Origin: Hyphomicrobium sp.
GTDB lineage: Bacteria; Pseudomonadota; Alphaproteobacteria; Rhizobiales; Hyphomicrobiaceae
Direction: 5' to 3'
DNA: 64,000 nucleotides
Assembly (NCBI RefSeq): GCF_019744875.1
Contig: NZ_JAIETU010000005.1
Span: 930,001 to 994,000, forward strand
Position 1 is the stretch's first letter; the number at the start of each line of letters is the position of its first letter. The notes under the pieces were generated by a model. The model was not told where the DNA came from and did not search any database. It saw only the letters and a list, made by a program, of their open reading frames with translations. The position numbers were made by a program, and so were the translations under genes. Below, piece by piece: positions 51,913 through 61,453 of the stretch.

Positions 51913-51958
51913 ATGGCGCGCCCGAAAGGATTCGAACCTCTGACCCCCAGATTCGTAG
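51913..51958. repeat. attR (46-bp direct repeat inside tRNA-Arg)
   Basis: Identical to attL. It forms the 3' part of the intact tRNA-Arg gene, so integration kept the tRNA functional. Confidence 0.9.
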
Positions 51959-51990
51959 TCTGGTGCTCTATCCAGCTGAGCTACGGGCGC
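51914..51990 (-). tRNA. tRNA-Arg (anticodon ACG)
   Basis: A 77-base tRNA on the minus strand with a seven-base acceptor stem (GCGCCCG with CGGGCGC), D-loop AGCTGGATAGAGC, anticodon loop CTACGAA, T-loop GTTCGAATC and an encoded CCA. The anticodon ACG reads Arg CGN codons. It is the integration site of the satellite. Confidence 0.96.
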
Positions 51991-52418
51991 ATCCTGCCAA
52001 AGACTGTCGAAACAAGCCCCGAGACGGCGCGTCGGCCGTCTGTGACATGGCAAGGCGGCAACTTCTAATCGGTGTATTGAGCGAGCGCAAGGGCCTTGCT
52101 CGCGTCCGGTTGCCTCAAGGGGGGCTCGCGGCCAACTCCCTGAGAATTCTGGGAGGTTGAGGCGTTGGGCGCCGCCGTGCGGACTTCGAAGTGAGGTGGC
52201 TTCGCTCTCCGGCAGGCCCGTTGGTGCCAGAGTGCCGGGCTGAAGGTGCCGGGGCTCCTGAGTGGCAAGTCTCAGGGGCACCGGTGCCAGGATTGGTCGA
52301 GGGGCAGGCCGGTCTCTGGGATTGGGCGCGGCCGGGGGGCTGTGGCGCCTTTCGGGGTGCAGGGCGGCCGAGCACTGGAGGGCTGACGGTCGGGCCGGCT
52401 TGCTCGCCGACAAAGCGC
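51991..52418. other. GC-rich intergenic region, no gene seen
   Basis: A 428-bp stretch between tRNA-Arg and the epimerase gene. It has long open frames on both strands, but their Pro/Ala/Arg-rich translations look random. A 12-bp palindrome GGCACCGGTGCC lies at 52277-52288. Nothing else is supported. Confidence 0.5.
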
Positions 52419-53447
52419 TCAGACGTTGTGGTACGTGCGATACCACGTCACGAACGCGTTGACGCCGTCCTCGACATTCGTGGCCGGCTTATAGCCGACG
52501 GCGCGCTCAAGCTCCTTCACGTTCGCCCACGTGGACGGCACATCGCCTGGCTGCAGCGGCAGCAGCTCGCGGATCGCCTTCTTGCCGAAGGCGTCCTCCA
52601 TGGCGCGAATGAAGGTGTCGAGCTCGACGGGCGTGCTGTTGCCGATGTTGAAGATCCGATAGGGCGCGTTGCTGCTTGCGGGATCCGGCTTGTCGCTGTT
52701 CCAGTCCGGATTGGGTGCGGCCACCCGATCGCTGGCGCGAATGACCCCTTCGACAATGTCGGCGATGTACGTGAAATCACGCATGTGATTGCCGTTGTTG
52801 AACACCTTGATGGGCTCGCAGGCCGCGATCGCCTTGGCAAAAAGAGACGGCGCCATGTCGGGCCGGCCCCAGGGGCCGTAGACGGTGAAAAACCGAAGCC
52901 CGGTGGTCGGCAGCTTGAAGAGGTGGCTGTAGCTGTGCGCCATCAGCTCGTTGGCGCGCTTGGTCGCCGCATAAAACTGTAATGGGTGGTTGGCCCCTTC
53001 GTGCTCCGAGTAGGGGATCGCCGTGTCGGCGCCATAGACCGACGACGTGCTCGCATAGGTGAGGTGCGCGGTTTCGTTGTGGCGGCAGGCTTCGAGCAGG
53101 TTCGTGAAGGCGACGATGTTGCTTTCGACGTAGGCGTGCGGGTTGATCAGGCTGTAGCGCACGCCGGCCTGCGCCGCGAGATTGATGACGCGATCCGGCT
53201 TGTGGGTCTTGAAGCAGGTGTCGACCATGGCGCGGTCGGCCAGGTTGGCGCGGATGAAGTGATAGCTGTTCTTGCCGCCGTGGGCCTCAGCCGTCTTTTC
53301 CAGAATGGCGAGGCGCGCGTCCTTGATAGCGGTGTCGTAGTAGTCGTTGACGTTGTCGATGCCGATGACCTCGTCGCCTCGTTCGAGCAGGCGCTTGGCC
53401 ACGTGGAAGCCGATGAAGCCCGCATTGCCTGTGACAAGAAACTTCAT
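52419..53447 (-). CDS. UDP-glucuronate 4-epimerase-like NAD-dependent epimerase
   Basis: A 342-residue extended SDR. It has [21 protein letters not shown] at the N-terminus, the S-x-YGAD and YAATK catalytic region ([21 protein letters not shown]) and [15 protein letters not shown], which is characteristic of UDP-glucuronate/galacturonate epimerases. The start is ATG 53445-53447. It supplies uronic acid for capsule or EPS and stands alone, divergent from the acyltransferase. Confidence 0.88.
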   Translation of the reverse strand: MKFLVTGNAGFIGFHVAKRLLERGDEVIGIDNVNDYYDTAIKDARLAILEKTAEAHGGKNSYHFIRANLADRAMVDTCFKTHKPDRVINLAAQAGVRYSLINPHAYVESNIVAFTNLLEACRHNETAHLTYASTSSVYGADTAIPYSEHEGANHPLQFYAATKRANELMAHSYSHLFKLPTTGLRFFTVYGPWGRPDMAPSLFAKAIAACEPIKVFNNGNHMRDFTYIADIVEGVIRASDRVAAPNPDWNSDKPDPASSNAPYRIFNIGNSTPVELDTFIRAMEDAFGKKAIRELLPLQPGDVPSTWANVKELERAVGYKPATNVEDGVNAFVTWYRTYHNV

Positions 53448-53689
53448 GTCGGATTCCCAAGCCTTTCGCAGGTTCCGTGACGCCGCGTCAGTGACCGGCA
53501 CTCGTCATGGGGTCTTGTAATCACGCGGTCTTGGCGGTCGCAAGGCCTATGCGGCCCCGGGGGAGCGCGAACTGTCTTGGAGGGCAGTGCGTGGCGCAGC
53601 GCGCAAGCCCGCCGTCCATACTCTTGCTAGACGGTGGGGGGAAGCGTCACTACGTTGGCCGCCTTGGGGGAAATTCGATCAGGTGTTCG

Positions 53690-54716
53690 ATGGAACGACT
53701 GCACGGGCTAGACTTGGTGCGCGGCCTTTGCGCCATTTCAGTGATGATTTACCACGTTTTGACCTGGACGAAGGTTGCAACCATCGATGCAATGGGCACT
53801 TTCGGTGTCTACATTTTCTTCGTTCTCTCGGGTTGCTCCCTGGGATACGCCTACGGGCGCGCTCCGTTTGGCGATCAGGGGCTCCGCGATTTTTTCATCG
53901 CGCGCGCGTTTCGCATCATCCCGCTCTATGGGGCCGTGGTGCTGCTGAACTATCTTCAGCGCGGTTCCGACCTGTCGCTCGTGCTCCTCAACGTTACGCT
54001 GCTGTTCGGCTTCACGAACCCCGGGGCGACATCGCTGCCGACCGGCGGCTGGAGCATCGGCATTGAAGCGGTTTTTTATGTGTTGTTTCCCATTCTGATG
54101 CTGTTTCGAAACGTCTACGCGCTGGCTGGCGTGGTCGCGGCTTCGATCCTGATCAATCAGCTCTATGTGCCGCTCACGCTCACCAAACCTTTCGTCGACG
54201 ACCACTGGAACTATTACACGCAACCCGTGACCTTCCTCTGTTACTTCGCCGGCGGTGTGCTGATCTCTCGCATCATGATCGAGAAGAGGTGGTGTCGGGG
54301 TGGCGGCCGTTCTGGTCTTCCTTGCGGGCATGTTTCTGCTGCCGGAGATCGCGGGCCTGTCCAGGAACGAAATCATTTCCGGACCCGTGTCCCTGGTGAT
54401 GATCCTCGCGTCGATTGCGGTGGTCGCTTTGGCTGCGCACATTTCGATGCCGCAGGCCTTCGTCGGGGTGTCGAAGTTTCTCGGAGACATCAGCTACTCG
54501 GTCTATCTGCTTCATCCGTTCGTCTATCTCTATGCGGTGAAGATCGCGGCCGGTGTCTCGCCCTTCCTGGTGCTCGGCATCACCGCGGCAGCGTCCATCG
54601 TTCTCTCAAAGCTCGTGTACGTGTTTCTCGAGAAACCAGCTCGCGACTTGCAGTTTCGCTTCAGGTCGCCGCGGCCTGCGGTTGTGCGAGACGGGGGTGT
54701 TGCCTCGCACACGTGA
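53690..54716 (+). pseudogene. Acyltransferase-3 (OafA/YrhL-like), frameshifted
   Basis: The first part (MERLHGLDLVRGLCAISVMIYHV; FFVLSGCSLGYAYGR) is a typical acyltransferase-3 start. The frame is lost at a GGGG run (54297-54300). Removing one G rejoins it to AAVLVFLAGMFLLPEIAG...FLGDISYSVYLLHPFVYLYAVKI and a normal stop at 54714-54716, about 341 residues with about ten membrane spans. It would O-acetylate a surface glycan. The indel may be a true mutation or a base-calling error. Confidence 0.8.
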
Positions 54717-54717
54717 T

Positions 54718-54729
54718 GGGGGGGGGGGG
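54718..54729. repeat. Poly-G tract, 12 bases
   Basis: Twelve consecutive G directly after the acyltransferase stop and about 150 bp before the MarR-type gene. Tracts of this length are prone to slippage. It lies outside reading frames once the upstream frameshift is repaired, but the unrepaired frame reads through it. Confidence 0.85.
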
Positions 54730-54877
54730 ATCTCGCGCCGCGGGTGCGTGCGTCGGGTTGCGCATTGGCTGGGGCCGGAAAGCGCTATCCAAGCTGGTCG
54801 TTCCATGGTAGTCGTTCAAAATTGAACGCTAAGGTCCGTGGCAAGACGAAATCGAGATCGCGAGTTCCTTCGACCCG

Positions 54878-55210
54878 ATGGCCAGCAACCAGGACGATAC
54901 GCGCTTCCGCGTGCTGCATCTCGTTCAGCAGAACCCGGATATTTCGCAGCGCGAGCTGGCCAAGGCGATGGGGATCAGCCTCGGACGGGTCAACTTCGTG
55001 CTGAATGCACTTGTCGATAAGGGGTTGATTAAAGTCAGCAATTTCCGAAAATCGGATAAGAAGATCCGCTACACCTACATGCTGACGCCTTCGGGCGTGG
55101 CCGAGAAGATCGGCCTCACCGCCAGCTTCCTCAAGCGCAAGATCAGTGAATACGAAGCGCTCAAGGCCGAGATCGAAACGCTGCGGCGGGAGGCCAAGGG
55201 TGGATCGTAA
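54878..55210 (+). CDS. MarR-family EPS-associated transcriptional regulator
   Basis: A 110-residue winged-helix protein (DISQRELAKAMGISLGRVNFVLNALVDKGLIKV), followed by a wing and a coiled C-terminal helix (ISEYEALKAEIETLRREAK). It matches the TIGR04176 group found at exopolysaccharide loci. It precedes the flippase and pse genes on the same strand and is their likely local regulator. Confidence 0.88.
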   Translation: MASNQDDTRFRVLHLVQQNPDISQRELAKAMGISLGRVNFVLNALVDKGLIKVSNFRKSDKKIRYTYMLTPSGVAEKIGLTASFLKRKISEYEALKAEIETLRREAKGGS

Positions 55211-55249
55211 CGTGCTGCATCATTGCCCGCCCGCGAGCGGGGGCCCCGC

Positions 55250-57025
55250 ATGACCGACCGGTCGTCGTCCGAGCTTCTGCGCCGCTTGTGGAGCCACATC
55301 ACTCCGCGCCGTCGCGTGCAGTTCGCGATCTTGTTCGTGCTCATGATCCTCGCGTCCTTCGCGGAGATCCTGAGCATCGGCGCCGTGGTGCCCTTCCTCG
55401 GCGTGTTGACGGCGCCGGAGCGGGTGTTCTCGCACGAGCTTGCCCAGCCGCTCGTGCGCGCGCTGGATCTCAAGGAGCCCAAGGACCTGATGCTGCCGCT
55501 GACGATCGCGTTTGCGACGGCGGCTCTGTTTTCCGGCATCATGCGGTTGGCGATGCTGTTTGCGCAGACGCGGCTCAGCTACGCGGTGGGGGCGGATTTC
55601 AGTCTCTCGATCTACCGGCGCACGCTGTATCAGCCCTATGCGGTGCACGCGAAGCGCAACAGCAGCGAGGTGATCGCCGCGATCACGACGAAGACGACGT
55701 CTGTCGTGCATCACACGCTGCTTTCTATCCTCAGCATCATGAGCTCGATCCTGCTCATTGTTGCGATTGCGGCGACGCTGTTCCTGATCGAGCCGCACAT
55801 CGCAATGATCGCCATGGGCGGGTTCGGGGCGATTTATCTCCTCATCATTCTGTTTACGCGCCGCCATCTCCTGCGCTTCAGCCGCAGCGTCGCTTATGAG
55901 CAGAACCGGGCGATCAAGGCGCTTCAAGAGGGGCTGGGCGCTATCCGCGACGTGCTGATCGACGGCGCGCAGGCGGCCTATTGCAAGGTCTACCGCAGCG
56001 CCGACATGCCGATGCGGAGGGCGCAGGCCAACATCCAGATCATTGCCGGCAGCCCGCGCTTCGCCATCGAAGCGCTGGGCATGGTGTTCATCGCTGTGCT
56101 TGCCTATTCGCTCGCCATCCGGCCGGAGGGGCTGCTAGCTACGATCGCCGCGCTGGGCGCATTGGCGCTCGGCGCGCAGCGCATGCTGCCGATCCTACAG
56201 CTCTGCTTTGCGGGATGGTCCAACCTGCGCGGCGGACAGGCGGCGCTGAGCGATGCGCTCGACCTGCTGGATCAGCCCATTCCGGCCTACGCCGACGCGC
56301 CGCAGCCCGCGCCGATCCCGTTCTCGCGCGCCATCAAGCTCGACAACCTGCGCTTCCGCTATTCCGAGGACGGGCCCTGGGTGCTCGACGGCATCACTCT
56401 CGACATTGGGAAGGGAAGCTGGATCGGCTTCATCGGCTCGACCGGCAGCGGGAAGAGCACGCTGATCGACATCGTCATGGGGCTGCTGCCGCCGACCGAG
56501 GGCGCGCTCCGCATCGACGGGTCCGCCATTACCGACGAGAACCACAGATCCTGGCAGGCGCATCTCGCGCACGTGCCGCAGGTGATTTTCCTGACCGACA
56601 GCACCGTGGCCGAGAACATCGCCTTCGGCATTCCGGCCGCTCAGATCGACCGCGAGCGGGTGCGCCAGGCCGCACGCGATGCGCAGATCGCCGAGACCAT
56701 CGAGAGCTGGGAGGACCAGTACGACACGGTGGTGGGCGAGCGCGGCGTGCGTCTTTCCGGGGGGCAGCGCCAGCGCATCGGCATTGCGCGCGCGCTCTAC
56801 AAGAGAGCCGACGTGATCGTGCTCGACGAAGCCACGAGCGCACTTGATAGCGCGACGGAAGAAGCCGTAATGCAGGGGATCGAACGCCTGGGCGATGGGC
56901 TTACGGTGCTCGTCGTTGCGCACCGGCTCACCACATTGCGAAAATGCACTCATGTGATCGAACTGCTGGACGGCAAAATCAAACGGATCGGCACGTATCA
57001 AGAGATCGTAGGGGTAGCTTCGTGA
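55250..57025 (+). CDS. ABC flippase-type exporter, PglK-like
   Basis: A 591-residue half-transporter. An N-terminal domain with six membrane spans precedes an ATPase with Walker A GSTGSGKST, signature LSGGQRQRIGIARAL and Walker B VIVLDEATSALD. The membrane domain resembles PglK/MsbA-like lipid-linked oligosaccharide flippases. Placed before the pse genes, it may move a pseudaminic-acid-containing lipid-linked glycan across the inner membrane. ATG 55250 is the likely start. Confidence 0.85.
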   Translation: MTDRSSSELLRRLWSHITPRRRVQFAILFVLMILASFAEILSIGAVVPFLGVLTAPERVFSHELAQPLVRALDLKEPKDLMLPLTIAFATAALFSGIMRLAMLFAQTRLSYAVGADFSLSIYRRTLYQPYAVHAKRNSSEVIAAITTKTTSVVHHTLLSILSIMSSILLIVAIAATLFLIEPHIAMIAMGGFGAIYLLIILFTRRHLLRFSRSVAYEQNRAIKALQEGLGAIRDVLIDGAQAAYCKVYRSADMPMRRAQANIQIIAGSPRFAIEALGMVFIAVLAYSLAIRPEGLLATIAALGALALGAQRMLPILQLCFAGWSNLRGGQAALSDALDLLDQPIPAYADAPQPAPIPFSRAIKLDNLRFRYSEDGPWVLDGITLDIGKGSWIGFIGSTGSGKSTLIDIVMGLLPPTEGALRIDGSAITDENHRSWQAHLAHVPQVIFLTDSTVAENIAFGIPAAQIDRERVRQAARDAQIAETIESWEDQYDTVVGERGVRLSGGQRQRIGIARALYKRADVIVLDEATSALDSATEEAVMQGIERLGDGLTVLVVAHRLTTLRKCTHVIELLDGKIKRIGTYQEIVGVAS

Positions 57026-57061
57026 ACAACGACCGAAACAAGGGGCAGCGGAGCTGACGCC

Positions 57062-58093
57062 ATGACCACCACTTTCGACCTTCAGCGCAGTCACATCTTC
57101 ATCACGGGCGGGACGGGCTCGTTCGGTAAGGCGTTCGTGCGCACGGTGCTGGAGCGCGCGCCGAACATCGAGCGTCTCGTCATCTTCAGCCGCGACGAGC
57201 TCAAGCAGTTCGAGATGGAGCAGGAGTTCAATCGCGCGAAGTACCCGGGGTTGCGCTACTTCCTCGGCGACATTCGCGACGAGCAGAGATTGCGCCGTGC
57301 GCTCGAAGGCATCGACGTGGTGGTGCATGCGGCGGCGCTTAAGCAGGTGCCGGCGGCGGAGTACAATCCGTTCGAGTTCGTGAAGACGAACATTCTCGGC
57401 GCCCAGAACCTCATCGAAGCCTGCCTCGATAACCGCGTGAAGCGCGTGGTGGCGCTTTCGACCGACAAGGCGGCCGCGCCGATCAATCTTTACGGCGCGA
57501 CGAAGCTCTGTTCGGATAAGCTGTTCACGGCCGCCAACAACATTCGCGGCTTACGCGACACGCGCTTTTCCGTCGTCCGCTACGGCAACGTGATGGGCAG
57601 CCGAGGATCGGTCATTCCGTTCTTCCTCGAAAAGAAGAAGACCGGCGTGCTGCCGATCACGGACACGGACATGACGCGTTTCAACATCAGCCTGCAGGAC
57701 GGCGTGGAGATGGTGCTTTGGGCGCTCGAAAATGCCCAGGGCGGCGAAATTCTCGTACCGAAGATTCCGAGCTACCGCATCACAGATCTGGCGCAGGCGA
57801 TCGGGCCCGAGTGCGAGCACCGGGTCATCGGTATCCGACCGGGCGAGAAGATCCACGAAGAGATGATCACGACGAGCGACAGCATCAATACAGTCGATCT
57901 CGGGCGCTACTTCGCGATCCTGCCGACGCCGGACAAGGAGGCGAAGGCGCGCTACTGCGAGAAGTACGGCGCCAAGCCGGTGCCGCTCGGATACGCCTAC
58001 GACAGCGGCACCAACCCGGAGTTCCTTTCCGTCGATGAGCTGCGTGGCCTGATCGACGGGCTCACCAAGCCGGCGGGAGGCGCGAAGGCATGA
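57062..58093 (+). CDS. pseB: UDP-GlcNAc 4,6-dehydratase (inverting)
   Basis: A 343-residue extended SDR. It has GGTGSFGKAF, then HAAALKQVPAAEYNPFE and STDKAAAPINLYGATK. D135, K136 and Y144 match the inverting dehydratase triad, with K148 in place. It performs the first step of CMP-pseudaminic acid synthesis, making UDP-2-acetamido-2,6-dideoxy-L-arabino-hexos-4-ulose. It ends in an ATGA overlap with pseC. Confidence 0.95.
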   Translation: MTTTFDLQRSHIFITGGTGSFGKAFVRTVLERAPNIERLVIFSRDELKQFEMEQEFNRAKYPGLRYFLGDIRDEQRLRRALEGIDVVVHAAALKQVPAAEYNPFEFVKTNILGAQNLIEACLDNRVKRVVALSTDKAAAPINLYGATKLCSDKLFTAANNIRGLRDTRFSVVRYGNVMGSRGSVIPFFLEKKKTGVLPITDTDMTRFNISLQDGVEMVLWALENAQGGEILVPKIPSYRITDLAQAIGPECEHRVIGIRPGEKIHEEMITTSDSINTVDLGRYFAILPTPDKEAKARYCEKYGAKPVPLGYAYDSGTNPEFLSVDELRGLIDGLTKPAGGAKA

Positions 58094-59250
58094 TCCCCTA
58101 CGGGCGCCAGTCGATCAGCGAGGACGACATCGAGGCGGTCGTCGCGGTTCTGCGCTCGGACTGGCTGACGCAGGGGCCGGCCGTGCCGCGCTTCGAGCGG
58201 GCCGTTGCGGACTACACGGGTGCCAAACACGCGCTTGCCATGAGCAGCGCGACGGGTGCGCTGCACGTTGCGTGTCTCGCGCTCGGAGCGGGGCTGGGGA
58301 GGCGGGTGTGGACGAGCCCGATCAGTTTCGTGGCGTCGTCCAACTGCGCGCGCTACTGCGGGGCGGATGTCGATTTCGTCGATGTGGATGCGCGCACTTC
58401 CAACATGTGCGCCTCGGCGCTGGCGGCCAAGCTCGAGAGCGCGGCGGCGTCGGGCGCACTGCCGCACATCGTCATCCCCGTGCATCTCGCGGGGCAGTCG
58501 TGTGACATGGAGGCGATCCATGCGCTGTCGCAGCGCTTCGGGTTCCGGATCATCGAGGATGCCTCGCATGCGATTGGCGGGCGCTACAAAGGCACACCGG
58601 TCGGTTCCGGGCACTTCAGCGACGTCACGATTTTCAGTTTCCACCCCGTGAAGGTGATTACGACGGGTGAGGGCGGCATGGCGCTCACCAACGACGCAGC
58701 GTTGGCCGGGCGGATGGAGCTTTTGCGCAGCCACGGTATCACGCGAGATGCGTTGCTCATGGTCAATCCGTCGGATGGCCCGTGGTACTACGAGCAGCTT
58801 ACGCTCGGCTTCAATTATCGCATGACCGATCTCCAGGCGGCGCTTGGGGCGAGCCAAATGGAGCGGCTCGACAGCTTCATCGCGCGCCGGCACGAGATCG
58901 CCGCGCGCTACAACGCCGAGCTCTCCGGGCTTCCGCTCACGACGCCGTGGCAGCATCCGGATACGCATTCGGCCTATCATCTCTACGTCATCCGGCTTGA
59001 TGTCCGGCGGAACTCGATTTCGCATCGCGCGGCGTTCGAGGCGCTGCGCGCGCGCGGCATCGGCGTCAACCTGCACTACATTCCGATCTACCGGCAGCCG
59101 GACTACGCGAGCCTGGACCTCAAGCGCGAGGATTTCCCGCAGGCGGAGGCGCACTACGCGGAAGCGATCAGTTTGCCCATGTATCCCGCGATGACCGATG
59201 CCCAACAGGACGAGGTCGTGGCCGCAGTCAGGGGCGTCGTAGCCGCATGA
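58090..59250 (+). CDS. pseC: PseC-type PLP aminotransferase
   Basis: A 386-residue DegT/DnrJ/EryC1 aminotransferase. PLP-binding D157 lies in IIEDASHAIG, and the Schiff-base lysine is K188 in FSFHPVKVITTGEGG. It aminates the PseB product to UDP-4-amino-4,6-dideoxy-GlcNAc-type sugar (L-altro). Both ends are ATGA-coupled to pseB and pseF. Confidence 0.95.
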   Translation: MIPYGRQSISEDDIEAVVAVLRSDWLTQGPAVPRFERAVADYTGAKHALAMSSATGALHVACLALGAGLGRRVWTSPISFVASSNCARYCGADVDFVDVDARTSNMCASALAAKLESAAASGALPHIVIPVHLAGQSCDMEAIHALSQRFGFRIIEDASHAIGGRYKGTPVGSGHFSDVTIFSFHPVKVITTGEGGMALTNDAALAGRMELLRSHGITRDALLMVNPSDGPWYYEQLTLGFNYRMTDLQAALGASQMERLDSFIARRHEIAARYNAELSGLPLTTPWQHPDTHSAYHLYVIRLDVRRNSISHRAAFEALRARGIGVNLHYIPIYRQPDYASLDLKREDFPQAEAHYAEAISLPMYPAMTDAQQDEVVAAVRGVVAA

Positions 59251-59942
59251 AGCTCGCCGTCATTCCCGCGCGCGGTGGCAGCAAGCGCATTCCGCGCAAG
59301 AACATCCGCGCCTTCGCGGGCAAGCCGATGATCGGCTACGCCATAGAGGCGGCGCGGGCAACCGGTGTGTTCGATCGCATCGTCGTCAGCACGGACGACG
59401 CGGAGATCGGTGAAATTGCGGAAGCGTTCGGCGCGGACGTGCCGTTCGTGCGGCCGCAGGAGCTTGCCGACGATCACACGCCGACGGTGCCGGTGATCGC
59501 GCATGCGATTCAAACCTGCGATGTGCTTGGCTGGCGCGCGACAGAAGTCTGCTGCATCTACCCGGCCGTGCCGTTAATTGCGGCGGGTGATCTCGTGCGC
59601 GCCTTGCGCGCGCTCGAGGAGGGCAGCGCGGCTTATGTTTTTCCCGTGGCGCCGTTTCCGTCGGCGATCCAGCGGGCGTTGCGGCGCTTGCCGGATGGCG
59701 CGGCGCAGCCGTTTTTCCCGCAGTACGTCGAGACGCGCACGCAGGATCTCGAGCCGGCCTACTACGACGCCGGGCAGTTCTACTGGGGCCGCCGCTCGGC
59801 GTGGCTCGACGGCCTCAACATTCATGCGCACGGTGCGACTGTCGTGCTGGCCGAGGACCGCGTCGTCGATATCGATACGTCGGAGGATTGGGCGCGCGCG
59901 GAAGCATTATTCCGGGTGCTGTCGCAAGGAGGGCGCGCATGA
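59247..59942 (+). CDS. pseF: Pseudaminate cytidylyltransferase
   Basis: A 231-residue CMP-sialate-synthetase-like protein with the nucleotide motif IPARGGSKRIPRKNIRAFAGKPMI at the start and YDAGQFYWG later. It activates pseudaminic acid with CTP in the last step of the pathway. Coupled by ATGA overlap to the next gene. Confidence 0.94.
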   Translation: MKLAVIPARGGSKRIPRKNIRAFAGKPMIGYAIEAARATGVFDRIVVSTDDAEIGEIAEAFGADVPFVRPQELADDHTPTVPVIAHAIQTCDVLGWRATEVCCIYPAVPLIAAGDLVRALRALEEGSAAYVFPVAPFPSAIQRALRRLPDGAAQPFFPQYVETRTQDLEPAYYDAGQFYWGRRSAWLDGLNIHAHGATVVLAEDRVVDIDTSEDWARAEALFRVLSQGGRA

Positions 59943-61450
59943 AGCTCGCTATCCGCGCGGATGCGTCCCTCGCCATCGGCAGCGGCCATGTCATGCGCTG
60001 CCTGACGCTGGCGGAAGCAGTCATGGCGCGCGGCGGCGAGGTGCTGTTCATTTGCCGCGCCCACGATGGGCATCTGGCGGAGATGATTGCGACGCGTGGC
60101 GTGCGGGTTGTCTGCCTGGAGACGCCGTTGGATGGGCGTCCGTCGCGCGGGACGTATGGCGACTGGCTCGGGGTCGATGCCGAGACAGACGCGCGCCAGA
60201 CGCTCGCGGCGCTGGACGAGCGCGATTTTGAGCCCGACTGGATGGTGGTCGACCATTATGGCCTCGGCGCGGACTGGGAGACGGCGCTGAGGCGCGCGGC
60301 GCGCCGGATCATGGTCATCGATGATCTGGCGGATCGCCCGCACGACTGCAATCTGCTGCTCGATCAGAACTGGATCGCGGATTTCGAAACGCGCTATGCG
60401 GCGTTGGTCCCGGCCGGGTCGCGGTTGCTGCTCGGTCCTGCCTACGCGCTCTTGCAGCGGCCGTATCGCGAGCTTGCCGGCCGCGCGGAAATCCGCTCCG
60501 GCGGCCCGCGCCGCGTCCTCGTCTACTTCGGTGCAACCGACGCCGCCGGGCTTACGCTCCAGACCTTGAATGCGTTCCTGGGGCTGGATCGGGAGGATGT
60601 CACGGCGGACATCGTCGTCGGCTCGGGTAATGCCGATAGAAGCGCCCTTCTTGACCGCGCCGCTGGGCGGGCGAACGTCGACGTGCATCTCTCTCTGCCG
60701 TCGCTTGCGGAGCTGATGCTTGTGGCCGATCTCGCGGTCGGGGCCGGTGGGACGACGAGTTGGGAGCGCATCTGCCTCAAGCTTCCGGCGTTGGTCGTGA
60801 CGTTGGCTGACAACCAGCGTCCCATCGCGGCCGAGATCGACAGGCTCGGTTTGGCGCGCTGGCTCGGTGACGCGGCTCAGGTGACGACAGCCGGGATCGC
60901 GTCCGCCTTGCGCGACAGCCTAGGGCTAGACGGGACGAGCTGGTTCGACGGCCGTCTCGCGTCAAAGATCGATGGACAGGGTACGGAGCGGGTGGTGGAT
61001 GCGCTGTTCGGCGGCGACATCGTTGTTCGCCGCGCAAATCTGAGCGATACCGAGCGGACTTTCGATTGGCGCAACCATCCGAGCATTCGCGCCGTCTCAC
61101 ATAACTCCGAGGAGATCGAGTTCTCGGATCATAAGAAATGGTTCGCCGACGTGTTGTCGTCGACTTCGCGTTTCATGCTCATCGGGGAGCGCGGGGGCGA
61201 GCCCGTCGGGGTTGTTCGCTTCGACGTCGATGACGGCGTTGCCGTCGTTTCCATTTATCTTGCTCCTGGACATTCAGGCAAAGGTGACGGCGGGAAACTG
61301 CTGCTCGCCGCGGAGGCGTGGCTTGCGCAAGAGGTTCCTCGTGTTCAAACCGTCGCTGCCGATGTCCGGCCCGGCAACGAAGCTTCGGCGAAGATGTTCA
61401 TGCGCTGCGGATATAAAAATCACTTCGATCGGTTCAGCAAAAGCCTCTGA
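59939..61450 (+). CDS. pseG: PseG hydrolase fused to PseH N-acetyltransferase
   Basis: A 503-residue fusion. Residues 1 to ~345 are PseG: GSGHVMRCLTLAEA with catalytic His17, and AVGAGGTTSWERICLKLP, which removes UDP. Residues ~357-503 form a GNAT domain (VVRRANLSDTERTFDWRNHP; GHSGKGDGGKLLLAAEAWL; ADVRPGNEASAKMFMRCGY), the PseH step that acetylates the 4-amino group. PseH normally acts before PseG, so fusion may channel the intermediate. No separate pseH is seen nearby. Confidence 0.93.
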   Translation: MKLAIRADASLAIGSGHVMRCLTLAEAVMARGGEVLFICRAHDGHLAEMIATRGVRVVCLETPLDGRPSRGTYGDWLGVDAETDARQTLAALDERDFEPDWMVVDHYGLGADWETALRRAARRIMVIDDLADRPHDCNLLLDQNWIADFETRYAALVPAGSRLLLGPAYALLQRPYRELAGRAEIRSGGPRRVLVYFGATDAAGLTLQTLNAFLGLDREDVTADIVVGSGNADRSALLDRAAGRANVDVHLSLPSLAELMLVADLAVGAGGTTSWERICLKLPALVVTLADNQRPIAAEIDRLGLARWLGDAAQVTTAGIASALRDSLGLDGTSWFDGRLASKIDGQGTERVVDALFGGDIVVRRANLSDTERTFDWRNHPSIRAVSHNSEEIEFSDHKKWFADVLSSTSRFMLIGERGGEPVGVVRFDVDDGVAVVSIYLAPGHSGKGDGGKLLLAAEAWLAQEVPRVQTVAADVRPGNEASAKMFMRCGYKNHFDRFSKSL

Positions 61451-61453
61451 AAC

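Larger units (their letters stand above)
40584..51958 (+). mobile_element. Integrated phage satellite (11.4 kb) in tRNA-Arg
   Basis: Bounded by identical 46-bp direct repeats that are the 3' end of tRNA-Arg(ACG). The integrase gene sits 161 bp inside the left repeat. Gene order: integrase, AlpA-like, hypothetical, prim-pol/helicase, small protein, HK97 capsid, HTH protein, tape-measure-like, small protein, P27 TerS, then accessory genes. There is no portal, large terminase, prohead protease, head-tail connector, tail tube, holin or lysin. Genes are intact and tightly spaced, unlike a decaying prophage. Size and content suit a capsid-encoding satellite dependent on a helper phage. Confidence 0.8.

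Noticed and set aside
51991-52418. Genes in the GC-rich gap beside tRNA-Arg
   Set aside because: Open frames on both strands have Pro/Ala/Arg-rich random composition and no ribosome sites.
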